From the NCBI RefSeq assembly GCF_013426735.1, contig NZ_AP023275.1, positions 1 through 64,000 of the forward strand: a DNA stretch of 64,000 nucleotides, read 5' to 3'. Source of the DNA: Agrobacterium vitis. GTDB taxonomy: Bacteria; Pseudomonadota; Alphaproteobacteria; Rhizobiales; Rhizobiaceae. The notes beneath the pieces are model-generated. The model worked only from the letters and a program-made list of their open reading frames with translations, was not told the DNA's origin and made no database searches. Of this stretch, positions 34,427 through 43,851 are shown piece after piece; the first letter of the stretch is position 1, and the number at the start of each line of letters is the position of its first letter. A program made the position numbers and the translations under genes.

Positions 34427-36712
34427 TCAGAACTCTTCCCAGCTGTCCGTCGATGGCGCTGCTGCAACACGGCTTTGCCCGCCGCCAAATGCCTTTGCGA
34501 TCTTGCTGACCATGCCGCGTGCCGGCGAGTCTGCCGGCACCGAGCGTGCTGAAGCCGACGCCCACGGGCGACCGGAAACTGCCGTAACCGGGGCTGCCCG
34601 GCGCGGCGCGGGGTCCTGCCGCGAAACCGCGTGTTCATGGCCGAGCTGGAACTGGCTGATCAGTTCGCGCAGGCGGCCGGCTTCGTTGGCAAGCGTAGCG
34701 CCGGCCGCATTGGCTTCTTCCACCATCGCGGCATTCTGCTGCGTCACCTGGTCCATCTGGTTGACGGCCGTGTTGACCTCCGCCAGGCCGACCGACTGCT
34801 CGCGCGAGGATGTGGCGATCGCATCCATGTGCTGGTTGATGGTGACGATATAGGTCTCGATCTTGCGCAGCGCGTCGCCGGTTTCGCTAACCAGCTTGAC
34901 TCCGGTCCCGACTTCCACCGATGACTTGCCGATCAGGTCCTTGATCTCCTTGGCGGCTTTGGCGGAACGCTGGGCAAGTTCGCGCACCTCTTGGGCGACG
35001 ACAGCAAAACCCTTGCCTGCTTCGCCGGCCCGGGCTGCCTCGACGCCGGCGTTCAGCGCCAGAAGATTGGTCTGAAAGGCGATGTCGTCGATAACGCCGA
35101 TGATGTTCGAGATCTGGCCCGACGACTGCTCAATGCGGCCCATCGCGTCGACGGCATTGGCAACGACAGCACCAGAATGGCGGGCGCTTTCGTTGGCCTG
35201 GATGGCGACGGTACGGGCATCTTCGGTTCGCTTGGAGGAGCTCGCGACATTGACAGTGATCTGGTCGAGGGCGGCGGCTGTCTCCTCCAGTGAGGCGGCC
35301 TGCTGTTCTGTCCGCTTGGCCAGATCGTCGGCACTCTGACTGACTTCACGCGAGCCGCTGTCGATCGAGCTGGTGGCCTGCGCAAACGAAATGAGCGTGC
35401 CGCGCAACTGGCTGACGGCGGCATTGAAGTCGGCGCGCAGCGGTTCGAAGTCGGCCACGAATGCACGGTCGAGCTGGTATGTCAGGTCGCCCTCGGACAG
35501 ATGCTTCAGGCCGGTAGCAAGGCCGCTGGTCGCTTCCGCCATGGCCTGCGAACGGCTGCGCTCTTGTTCGGCGCTGCGCTGACGCTGTTCTTCGCTGAGG
35601 CTGCGGTTTTCTTCCGCCTGCCGCTCCAGCTCGCGCGCCTTTAAGCTGTTTTCCTTGAACACGTCGACCGCGCGGGCCATTGCGCCAATTTCGTCGGGGC
35701 GACGACCGCCTTCGACACTGGCCGACAGATCGCCCGTGGCGAGCCGTGTCATCGTCCCGGTCAGCCGGGAAATCGCTCCACCCAGCGCACGGGCGAAGAA
35801 TAGGAAGCCGAACAGCGAGAGCAGCGACACCAGAACGGAAGCGCCAATCGAGTTCAGCGTCGACTGACGACCATCGGCAAGAATCGTCGTTGCATCGGTG
35901 GCAAGTTCAATGACGCCGAGCTTGGCGCCGCCAAAATTGTTGAAGGGAATAGCGTTGATGATCATGTCGCGGCCGTCGAGTGTAACGCCCGCCGTCACCG
36001 GCTTGCCATCGAGGGCCGCCCTGATCTGCTCTTCCGCAAGAATGCTCTTGTCCCCCTGCGTCGAAGCCTGGGTTTGCACCTTGCCTTCTACCAGCACGTC
36101 CACGGCAATTTCCGCGCCGAGGCGGTCGGCAATTGGGCCGAAGAAGGCGTTGCTGAGTTCTGTGCCCACGTCGATCGCACCGATGACCTTGCCGTCCCGG
36201 ATCACGGGCGCTGTAGCGCTGGTATTGATGGCCGTGCGACCTTGTTCGATGCCAGCGGAGAGTTTACCGGTGTTTATCGCCGAAGCCACCGTCTGCCGTC
36301 TGCCGATAATCATGTCGCCGAATTTCGCAGGCGAATGCGACCGGGCCACGACCGTTCCGGTCACGTCAAGGAAAGTGAAGGTTTGCAAAGCGCCTTCCTT
36401 GGCAACCGCCGCCATGCCGGGCTGGTATTTGGTCAGCAGACCCTCGCGGTCGCCGTTTGCGATCATTTGTACCGTACCGGGATCATTGGCGACGGAGGAG
36501 GCAAGCGCTGCTGCCGATCTCGAAATGGCGGCCATTTCGGCCCGGATGACGGCGAGGTCGCTTGCGGTTTTGCTTTTTACCGCAGTGTCGTTCATCGTCG
36601 ATTGCGCGTGCCAGGCAAGGCCGCCGATTGCAGCACTGGCAAACATAACCGCGGCAAACCCGTAACCAGTAATCTGAATCCATAATGGCCGCCTAACTGT
36701 GTGATCGCTCAT
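34427..36712 (-). CDS. Methyl-accepting chemotaxis protein, periplasmic Cache sensor
   Basis: 761 residues from ATG 36712 (GGAG 8 bases upstream). TM1 about 15-34; a periplasmic Cache-like sensor about 40-280 with [17 protein letters not shown]2 about 285-308; HAMP; a Glu/Gln-rich coiled coil; and the signalling domain with EIAFQTN-type hairpin [20 protein letters not shown]. The C-terminus ends in SWEEF, a CheR/CheB-docking pentapeptide. It has its own terminator and stands alone. Ligand unknown. Confidence 0.92.
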   Translation of the reverse strand: MSDHTVRRPLWIQITGYGFAAVMFASAAIGGLAWHAQSTMNDTAVKSKTASDLAVIRAEMAAISRSAAALASSVANDPGTVQMIANGDREGLLTKYQPGMAAVAKEGALQTFTFLDVTGTVVARSHSPAKFGDMIIGRRQTVASAINTGKLSAGIEQGRTAINTSATAPVIRDGKVIGAIDVGTELSNAFFGPIADRLGAEIAVDVLVEGKVQTQASTQGDKSILAEEQIRAALDGKPVTAGVTLDGRDMIINAIPFNNFGGAKLGVIELATDATTILADGRQSTLNSIGASVLVSLLSLFGFLFFARALGGAISRLTGTMTRLATGDLSASVEGGRRPDEIGAMARAVDVFKENSLKARELERQAEENRSLSEEQRQRSAEQERSRSQAMAEATSGLATGLKHLSEGDLTYQLDRAFVADFEPLRADFNAAVSQLRGTLISFAQATSSIDSGSREVSQSADDLAKRTEQQAASLEETAAALDQITVNVASSSKRTEDARTVAIQANESARHSGAVVANAVDAMGRIEQSSGQISNIIGVIDDIAFQTNLLALNAGVEAARAGEAGKGFAVVAQEVRELAQRSAKAAKEIKDLIGKSSVEVGTGVKLVSETGDALRKIETYIVTINQHMDAIATSSREQSVGLAEVNTAVNQMDQVTQQNAAMVEEANAAGATLANEAGRLRELISQFQLGHEHAVSRQDPAPRRAAPVTAVSGRPWASASARSVPADSPARGMVSKIAKAFGGGQSRVAAAPSTDSWEEF

Positions 36713-36724
36713 TACTTTCTCCAA

Positions 36725-36995
36725 AGCATAAATAAGTCGTTTGGCCGGAACTATATTTTACATTCATCAATTTTGAATAAATGGGCTGATTTTGCTGACG
36801 GTTTGGCGATTCACGTTTACCGACCGCATGGAGGCGCAGCGCTCGCGCGGATCCCGAGCTGCTGGCGGTTCTAGTCGGTCCGGCTCCTTCGTCTCGCAAG
36901 CGGCGAATTTTCGGCTGCATCGAACTTTGGCTTGTGCCCTTTTAGACACCCCTGCCCTTCGCGGCAGCGTCCCCCTCCATCTATCGCTCCGACCT
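36725..36995. other. Upstream region of the chemoreceptor, no gene supported
   Basis: AT-rich start (36725-36780) likely holds the chemoreceptor promoter on the minus strand. The rest shows no recognisable coding sequence. Confidence 0.35.
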
Positions 36996-37225
36996 ATGAT
37001 CCAACGCTATGGCGTCGACAACCCCAATACGGGGCGCGGAGCCATCAAGAGTTTGCTGCCACAAGGGCCGCACAACTTTCGGGATATTCTGGCAACGCAT
37101 ATCCTCAAGCAGACCGGGTCACGGGAGCACGCCAGCTACGCCTTCTAGGACACACCGGACGCCGTCAGCAGGAGAAGGCGGCACTTGCGGCAAAAATCCT
37201 GGATCAGGTTTGGGAAGCTACATAG
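36996..37225 (+). pseudogene. Tyrosine recombinase (phage-type integrase) C-terminal remnant
   Basis: Fragments in two frames: GPHNFRDILATHILKQTGSR with HASYAF, then after a shift EKAALAAKILDQVWEAT before a stop. The HNFRDILATH segment is the box II His-x-x-Arg-like region and the end matches integrase tails of rhizobial mobile islands. Upstream catalytic parts are missing. Marks a former island boundary. Confidence 0.6.
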
Positions 37226-37718
37226 CCCGTCAGATAAAGAGCTGATCCACATTGTCCATGTAGATGCGGAAACGATCTCCGCAGCAGCCGTCTTTGCCTT
37301 GAGCGGGTTGAACCTCGGACCCGCTCTTATCTATGAAGCTCAAAAACCTTAAGTGACTGATAGTAATATAAGTGCGGGTAGGCAACAGTATGGTTGAGCG
37401 TCAAGGGACTTTTCTGTGCTGAACGCAACTTCACACAGAATATGAATGTCTTGGCGGAATGTCGTAAATGGGGCCGGGAGCGGACAGTCAGCCGTAGGGA
37501 CTTCCCACGCAGAAAGCAGCCCATAGCGCCCCTGTTCAGAAGTCACTGCCGAGGCGGCTGGAGGATCACCGCTGCCGGAAGTCGCTGAAGGAAATTTGTA
37601 TGACGGGTCAGCAGACAGATACCTGGACCGTTGCAGCGTCCGTTCAACTCACAATAGGCGGTTCAACCTCGTCACCGACGTAGGTGTTTTCCCAAGAAAG
37701 CTTAGTTATAAATCGCGG
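37226..37718. other. Non-coding stretch 3' of the group II intron
   Basis: No recognisable gene on either strand. It includes the 3' exon of the intron (from 37718 downward on the minus strand). Confidence 0.35.
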
Positions 37719-37750
37719 TAGGGACGCCCATTACTGAGCGCCCCCCGCAC

Positions 37751-37784
37751 AGATCCGTACGTGGGGAATTCCCGCATACGGCTC
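37751..37784 (-). ncRNA. Group II intron domain V
   Basis: 34 bases from GAGCCGTATGCGGGAATT to CCCCACGTACGGATCT: the lower stem GAGCCGTATG pairs with CGTACGGATCT around the catalytic bulge, and the upper stem GGGG/CCCC closes the loop. It starts right after the maturase stop codon, as usual. Confidence 0.85.
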
Positions 37785-39263
37785 CTACCTCAGGTGTTTA
37801 ACGGCGAAGCGATCGCTGGGCCGAGGATGACGGATGAGCGGTTTTGGGAGCCAGTCGTCAGCCAGCTTCTTCATCCGCACCCATGTCAGCTTATCCTTTT
37901 GGCTGCGTCGTCGGAGCGACCGCCTCCACAGATCAGTGACATAGTGCCGGAATACTGCCAGCGCCGCGCCATTGTCCGGCACGGCGTGATAGTTGAAGAA
38001 ACCGGTGACGACCTGCCGCAGCCACTTCCCTTGTTCAGGAATAGGCTGGTGCAGTCGCCGTCTCAACTCCTCTTTTATCTCCTTCAATCTTGCCTGCATG
38101 CGGTCCCGTCTGGTTCGTCGCTTGACGACGAATTTACCTCGACGGGATTTGCTGCAGATGAAGGTGAAGCCGAGGAAGTTGAAGGTTGCCGGTTTGCCGA
38201 GCCCGACCTTACCCCGCTGGGCCGCTGCGAAGCGGCCAAACTCGATGAGACGGGTCTTTTCCGGATGCAACGACAGCGCAAACTCTTGCAGTCGCTTTCG
38301 CATCTCATCCTGGAAGCGGCGGGCATCGTTCTCATACTGGAATCCGACCACAATGTCGTCGGCGTACCGTATGATGATCATGTCGCCCTTAGCCTTCTGC
38401 CGTCTCCAGCGGGCAGCCCACAGGTCGAACACGTAGTGCAGGTAGATGTTGGCCAGGAGCGGCGATGCCACCGAGCCCTGTCCAGTCCCCTTCTCACTAA
38501 CCGTTACCACCCCATCTTCCAGAATTCCCGCCTTCAGCCATTTCTGGATCAGGCGGATGATGCGCTGGTCGCCAATCCGATGGTTCAAGAAGCGGATCAG
38601 CCAATCTTGGTCGACCGCATCGAAGAACGCTTGGATATCGGCGTCCAGTATGTAGTTCACCTTCCGGTCGTTCAGCCCAACCATGAGAGCGTCCAGCGCA
38701 TCGTGCTGGCCGCGCTCAGGGCGGAACCCATACGAGAAGCCAAGGAAGTCTTCCTCGTAAATCCCGTTGAGCACCGCAATTGTTGCCCTTTGGACGATCT
38801 TGTCCTCAATGGCAGCAATCGCAAGCGGGCGTAGTCGCCCATCTGCCTTGGGTATGAACCGCCGCCGAGACGGCTGAGCCCGGTACGTGCCCCTATGGAC
38901 CCGTTCGTGCAGTGCCTTGATGTTGGTATCAAGGTCTGCCTCGTAGTCCTGCCACGTCACTCCATCCGCACCCGCTGCCGCGCCGCGCCTTAAGGCGCAG
39001 AAGGACATCCGAAGCAATTCTGGAGTGATGTGGTGATACAGGGCGGTGAACCGCTCCGTCTTCCTTTGCCTTGCGGCATTCCGTACGCGTTCGAGCGCCT
39101 GTGACACACTTTCCCGGTCCTGAGCCCGGCGTGTGCTTTGCTCGTCAGCGTTCCCCTTGGTCCCGGCCCTTGGCTCCCCCGGCTCCGCTACCGGTTCTCC
39201 GGTATTGTTCGTCGGGTTCACAGCTACTATGGCCGAGTCTGACTTCTCATGTCCGTTCATCAT
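37785..39263 (-). CDS. ltrA: Group II intron reverse transcriptase/maturase
   Basis: 492 residues. Reverse transcriptase blocks are clear: RRRFIPKADGRLRPLAIAAI, YGFRPERGQHDAL, ILDADIQAFFDAV (first Asp), GTGQGSVASPLLANIYLHY, and the catalytic IIRYADDIVV (YADD). The maturase X domain follows, and the protein ends with a basic tail; no HNH endonuclease domain is seen. The RT lets the intron splice and retrohome. Confidence 0.93.
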   Translation of the reverse strand: MMNGHEKSDSAIVAVNPTNNTGEPVAEPGEPRAGTKGNADEQSTRRAQDRESVSQALERVRNAARQRKTERFTALYHHITPELLRMSFCALRRGAAAGADGVTWQDYEADLDTNIKALHERVHRGTYRAQPSRRRFIPKADGRLRPLAIAAIEDKIVQRATIAVLNGIYEEDFLGFSYGFRPERGQHDALDALMVGLNDRKVNYILDADIQAFFDAVDQDWLIRFLNHRIGDQRIIRLIQKWLKAGILEDGVVTVSEKGTGQGSVASPLLANIYLHYVFDLWAARWRRQKAKGDMIIIRYADDIVVGFQYENDARRFQDEMRKRLQEFALSLHPEKTRLIEFGRFAAAQRGKVGLGKPATFNFLGFTFICSKSRRGKFVVKRRTRRDRMQARLKEIKEELRRRLHQPIPEQGKWLRQVVTGFFNYHAVPDNGAALAVFRHYVTDLWRRSLRRRSQKDKLTWVRMKKLADDWLPKPLIRHPRPSDRFAVKHLR

Positions 39264-39684
39264 CGGCTACGGCTCCTCGCCTTCCCGATGCGGACCGCAC
39301 GTGACATCAGCCACGTTCGGTCGGGCATGAGATCTCCCGGTTCCCGTACAAGGAGCGTCTGCACATGCCAGGGTCTGCGACCACGCCGGGTCGTCCGAGC
39401 ACTTGCGATAGCGTGCTCGTGCGTATTGCCTTCCGTCTTGCGAACAACGTCGGCACCCGGAACCATAAGTATTTCGCGGCTCAATGGCTGGCCTATGCAC
39501 TCCCCTACCGACGCTTCGCCGACACCCTCACGGACGCCAACGCACGGCTCGGGGCCGGTGTGGGTCGCTAATCCTTCACCGAAATGGACTTTCACCATAT
39601 ACTCCTTGCCGGTCTCCCGGCGCACTCGCAAAACTTTCGCGCAAAAATTGTTTTTCATTAGCAAATATCGTGCTAAACAGGCTC

Positions 39685-40545
39685 ATGACCTCTCCTCGCG
39701 CGCTCAAAATTGATTTTGCGGAACCGGACTTGACACCCGTCTCACGACGGGCGCACCATTCCCATGGATTTTCAGTCGAGTATGTGGAGCTGGGCAGCGC
39801 GGAACCGTACGAATTTAGAAGCCGTGGTGATAGCCATTATCTGGCACTGCACGACATCGCCCTTACGGACGGCGAGCTTCGCGTAGACAGCCTGCCGAGG
39901 CTTCATGTGCGGGATTTACGTGACACGATCACGTTCGTGCCCAAGGGCTGCGGCATTGAAGGCTGGAGTAAGCCTAAACCACGGGTTAACAGTTTTGTGG
40001 CGATGTATTTCGATCCTGAGGTGATCCACCAAGATCTCGGGAGCCGATATGCCAGACGCGATCTACCGCCGTTCGCCTATTCGCGCGATCCGCAACTGCG
40101 CGCGACGCTCAAAAAACTCGCAGCGCTCGTAAGGGCGCCTCAAGTCGATGAACTTCATGCCGAGAGCGTGTGCCTGGTGGCGTCGCTCGAAGTCTTTGGC
40201 GTCATGGCCGATAGGCAGGGGCGCCTGTCCGACCGACAGATCGCCTCGGTGACGGATTTTGTGGAGGGGCATCTTCACGAAACCATAGGATTGGCTGAGC
40301 TGGCCGCCGTCGCCGGGCTTAGCCGTTTTCATTTCTCTCGTGCCTTCAAGGCGACAACCGGGGAAAATCCCCATGCGTTCGTCCAAAGGCGGCGCATCTC
40401 GCGAGCTGTCAAACTACTGGAACAGGTTGAACTCCCTATCGACGCGATTGCGGGGGCAGTCGGGTACAAGGGCACACCACAGTTTCGAAGGGCGTTTCAT
40501 GAGGTAATGGGTACCTCTCCGCTGAAATATCGTCTGCGACGTTAA
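39685..40545 (+). CDS. AraC-family transcriptional regulator
   Basis: 286 residues. The N-terminal part is an unrecognised sensor region (about 1-180); the C-terminus has the two AraC helix-turn-helix units (LAELAAVAGLSRFHFSRAFK, then IDAIAGAVGYKGTPQFRRAF) and ends PLKYRLRR. The ATG at 39685 is preferred; longer frames run into the intron. It is 22 bp upstream of the phytochrome gene, so the two are probably cotranscribed. Insertion of the group II intron 60 bp upstream may have altered its promoter. Confidence 0.85.
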   Translation: MTSPRALKIDFAEPDLTPVSRRAHHSHGFSVEYVELGSAEPYEFRSRGDSHYLALHDIALTDGELRVDSLPRLHVRDLRDTITFVPKGCGIEGWSKPKPRVNSFVAMYFDPEVIHQDLGSRYARRDLPPFAYSRDPQLRATLKKLAALVRAPQVDELHAESVCLVASLEVFGVMADRQGRLSDRQIASVTDFVEGHLHETIGLAELAAVAGLSRFHFSRAFKATTGENPHAFVQRRRISRAVKLLEQVELPIDAIAGAVGYKGTPQFRRAFHEVMGTSPLKYRLRR

Positions 40546-40567
40546 AATAGATGGCGGGGGCCAACCA

Positions 40568-43138
40568 ATGGGCAATGACTACACCGATGCGAACCTGACT
40601 GTCTGCGACCGGGAACCGATCACGCGACTCGATGAGATCCAGAACTTTGCGTTCCTCATCGCAATGTCGAACGACTGGACGATCGTTCGCGCATCCGAAA
40701 ATTGCGAGAAGTTCTTTAAAGTTAAACCCCAGGAACTGCTCGGCACTCGCTTCGACCGATGGATCAGTGAGATCGCGCTCCACGACATTCGCAACCGGAT
40801 GGCGATCCTGGCGTCAACGACAGGTGAGCGGATTTTCGACTTGAAGCTGGTGCAGGGATTGCCCAACGTCGATCTCTCGATCCACTTCCAGGGCGACCTG
40901 CTGATCATCGAAGGCGAACGGACACAGAAGGCCGAACGGGTGGAGGCGGCCTCGATGGTTCGTGCGATGGCTGCACGTCTCCTTAAATCACCAACGATCG
41001 CTAAGTTTCACCATGATACGGCTCGACAGGTGCTGGCGATCACAGGCTTTGATCGCGTCATGATCTATCAGTTCGACACCGAGGGCCATGGCGAAGTCAT
41101 CGCGGAATCGGCACGCGCTGGAATGGAAAGCTTTCTCGGTCTCCATTATCCCGCATCTGACATCCCGCGTCAGGCTCGCGAACTTTACCTGCGCAACCCA
41201 TTCCGCATTATAGCGGACGTCACGGCGCCAACGGTACCGCTCCTACCTCCCGCTGATGCTGTAACGCCACCGCTCGACTTATCGATGTCGATCACCCGCG
41301 CCGTGTCGCCAGTACACATCGAATATCTGCGCAACATGGGGATCGGTGCCTCGCTATCGATCTCGATCGTCGTCGAGGAAAAGCTTTGGGGTCTTATCGC
41401 ATGCCACGCGAATGGGCCGCGCCTGCCAAGCTTTATCATGCGGACCGCTTCCGAGCTGTTCGGCGCGATGTATTCGATGATGCTCGAGAGCCGCCTGCGG
41501 CGCGGAAGTGAAGAGCATGAGCAACGCGCACGGGCTTTAGCTGATCGCGTCATCACCATGATCGCCGGCGACGAGACTTTGATGGAAAACGCGCAATGGC
41601 TGCAGGACATGACGCGCGACATGGTGGATTGCGATGGTGTCGCCATTTATCGTAGCGGTAAAGCCCATCTTCACGGCTCCACGCCGTCTGAAGAGAATGT
41701 CATCGCGCTCGCGCATCATCTGAACGCAGCATCGCCGAGCCGGGTCTTCGCGACCGACGACCTGGCTTCCGTGCATGCGCCGTGCAGCGCAACGGCTGAT
41801 CGCGCCGCCGGCATGATGTCGATCCCTATCTCACGTGTCCCACGCGACTATATTTTGTTGTTTCGCCGAGAGCGCATCAGCGAGATCAGGTGGGGCGGCG
41901 ATCCCGCAAAGCTCTTGGAAGCCAGCACCGATGGTGAGCGTATGTCTCCCCGCAAGAGCTTTGCGGCATTCGCCCGACTGGTCCGTGGCAGGGCTCCCCG
42001 CTTTTGCGACCGCGACCAGCGCATCGGTGAAGCGATCAGACAGGCACTGATCGAAGTCATCTTGCGCTATTCGGACGGTGCCAGCGACGAGCGAAGGCGT
42101 GCATCCGAACGTCAGGAGGTGCTCATCGCAGAGCTCAATCACCGCGTTCGCAACATCCTCGCTCTGATCCGCAGCCTGGTGACAAAGACGAGCCAAGCTG
42201 CCGTCGATGTCACCAGCTATGTCGACTCGCTCAGTGGCCGGGTACAGGCGCTGGCGAGAGCCCATGACAGGATTACGCGTCAGAGCTGGGGCCCTGCTCC
42301 GCTGGCCGGGCTGTTCGAGGATGAAATTGCTGCACATGACAATGCGAGGGGCCGCCTCAGCTTGAAGGGCCCTAATGTTCTGCTCCAGGCGCAGGCGATC
42401 TCCACCGTAGCACTGGTCGTGCACGAACTCGTCACCAACAGTTGCAAGCATGGAGCGCTTTCCGCCGCAGGTCGTGTAGAGGTGACCGTCGAAGCAGTCG
42501 ATGGCGAAGGCGTCTATATCAAGTGGAAGGAAATCGGCGGCCCGGCCGTGGTTGCCCCGACACGTCGCGGCTTCGGATCTGTCATTGTCGAACGAACAAT
42601 CCCGTTCGATCTACAGGGCACAGCGGAGCTCCGCTTCCTGTTGGCAGGACTTGAAGCCGATTTCTTCATCCCGCGTCATTATGTCTTCATCGCGGACGAG
42701 GACGAGACACCCGCTCCGACCACATTCAACACTGACGCCACCAAGAAGACCGACGTTACTCCTGCCCGACTCCTTCAAGGAACGCATGTCCTGCTGGTCG
42801 AGGACAATATGCTAATTGCGCTAGAGGCAGAGGACATGCTGCACGAACTGGGCGCCGTTCACGTGGCCCTCGCCTCGACGATTACCGAAGCTGAGCAGCT
42901 ACTCGCAAAACATAGCTTTCAGTTCGCGATGCTGGACATCAACGTCGGTCGCGGAACGAGTTTCGATCTCGCGACGAAGCTTGGGGAAGCCGGCACGCCT
43001 TTCATTTTCGCGACGGGCTATGGCGATGAGTTGGCGATCGCAGGGCGTAAGGGGAACGAGGTCATTATCCAGAAACCTTACGAGCGCGATCACCTTGCTC
43101 GCGCCGTGCAACAGGTGCTCACTAAACCCGTCGCATGA
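40568..43138 (+). CDS. Bacteriophytochrome-like HWE histidine kinase with receiver
   Basis: 856 residues. A PAS domain starts with VCDREPI, keeping the Cys (residue 13) that binds biliverdin in bacteriophytochromes. The next stretch is ITRLDEIQNFAF rather than the usual IHIPG.IQPHG. The GAF domain has LHYPASDIPRQARELY and the His of SPVHIEYLRNMG, followed by ACHANG; then a PHY domain. An HWE kinase (IAELNHRVRNILALIRSL, VHELVTNSCKHGALS) and a C-terminal receiver (VLLVEDNMLIALEAED, phospho-Asp in MLDINVG) complete it. Probably a red/far-red sensor. Confidence 0.88.
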   Translation: MGNDYTDANLTVCDREPITRLDEIQNFAFLIAMSNDWTIVRASENCEKFFKVKPQELLGTRFDRWISEIALHDIRNRMAILASTTGERIFDLKLVQGLPNVDLSIHFQGDLLIIEGERTQKAERVEAASMVRAMAARLLKSPTIAKFHHDTARQVLAITGFDRVMIYQFDTEGHGEVIAESARAGMESFLGLHYPASDIPRQARELYLRNPFRIIADVTAPTVPLLPPADAVTPPLDLSMSITRAVSPVHIEYLRNMGIGASLSISIVVEEKLWGLIACHANGPRLPSFIMRTASELFGAMYSMMLESRLRRGSEEHEQRARALADRVITMIAGDETLMENAQWLQDMTRDMVDCDGVAIYRSGKAHLHGSTPSEENVIALAHHLNAASPSRVFATDDLASVHAPCSATADRAAGMMSIPISRVPRDYILLFRRERISEIRWGGDPAKLLEASTDGERMSPRKSFAAFARLVRGRAPRFCDRDQRIGEAIRQALIEVILRYSDGASDERRRASERQEVLIAELNHRVRNILALIRSLVTKTSQAAVDVTSYVDSLSGRVQALARAHDRITRQSWGPAPLAGLFEDEIAAHDNARGRLSLKGPNVLLQAQAISTVALVVHELVTNSCKHGALSAAGRVEVTVEAVDGEGVYIKWKEIGGPAVVAPTRRGFGSVIVERTIPFDLQGTAELRFLLAGLEADFFIPRHYVFIADEDETPAPTTFNTDATKKTDVTPARLLQGTHVLLVEDNMLIALEAEDMLHELGAVHVALASTITEAEQLLAKHSFQFAMLDINVGRGTSFDLATKLGEAGTPFIFATGYGDELAIAGRKGNEVIIQKPYERDHLARAVQQVLTKPVA

Positions 43139-43851
43139 ATTCGGCGGATTGTCGCATCACTGGTGCTAACTGGCCTGCCGCAGCCCAAGGGAACCACTCC
43201 GTTCCCTCGAACGATCTGGCGCCGCCAGTGCGGAACGATCGTGCCGGTAGATCTTGCGACCCGGCTTGTTGACGGTCGGCTTGACACTCGGCGCATCGCA
43301 AATGGCCGGATTCGTTCAAAGCTCGTATCGTGTGAGAGGGTCTGCGGCCGAGCGTAGTTGTAAAAGAGGTGGCGGAACGCCATGGCTTCAGCGCCAATCT
43401 CACCAAGGCGGCCGGATTGTAACCAGAAATGGTCAGATAGGATTTTTGGCTCATGCGAGGATCCATGTGTTTCAGCCTCACCTCCGAACAAGCCTCCAAT
43501 GATTACGCAGCGGGGACTGAAGTCAGTGGCTCTTGTCGACAACAGTCTGAGAGCGTTCGTCCAAAAGGTGTTGGCGGACCAGCGCGAGGTCGTGATTCAG
43601 CACTTCGAAGGCATCACGCAGTCGGTTGTATTCACGGAGGACATCTAAGTCCCTAGAAGAGGCGCCGTCGCCTGTTGCCTTGCTTCTTGCCTGAAACTGC
43701 AGAATTGTGGCTACGCATTTTACTCCAAATTTCGCATCGACCGAGGGCAGGCTTCTTAAGGAGAGACCACCCACATTTGCGGGTGGCTATCGGTGGTCGG
43801 AAAAGTATCGTTCCCGCTGACCGGACCTTGCCGAAACAGCCCTCTTCGGTC
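43139..43851. other. Gap with no confidently supported gene
   Basis: Overlapping frames on both strands lack known domains. One minus-strand frame at 43523-43774 (83 codons) has a helical stretch EYNRLRDAFEVLNHDLALVR and could be a small gene, but no ribosome site or homologue is recognised. A hairpin with CCACCC/GGGTGG arms near 43769-43790 may end the chemoreceptor transcript but lacks a T run. Confidence 0.35.

Larger units (their letters stand above)
37719..39625 (-). mobile_element. Group II intron, full length about 1.9 kb
   Basis: On the minus strand it begins GTGCGCCGGGAG at 39625, the conserved GUGYG 5' end, followed by TATATGGTGAAAGTCC as in domain I of bacterial introns. It carries an ltrA-type ORF, domain V at 37784-37751 and a domain VI-like hairpin ending in CCCTAC near 37719. 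All parts are present, so it may still splice. It lies 60 bp upstream of the AraC-type gene on the opposite strand. Confidence 0.85.

Noticed and set aside
37761..38834. 357-codon plus-strand frame across the intron
   Set aside because: Antisense to the reverse transcriptase with YADD on the other strand.
43090..43542. 150-codon minus-strand frame between phytochrome and chemoreceptor
   Set aside because: Overlaps the end of the phytochrome gene, competes with another frame of similar length, and shows no domain.
43769..43790. Hairpin after the PAS chemoreceptor as a terminator
   Set aside because: Good CCACCC/GGGTGG stem but no T run on the minus strand.
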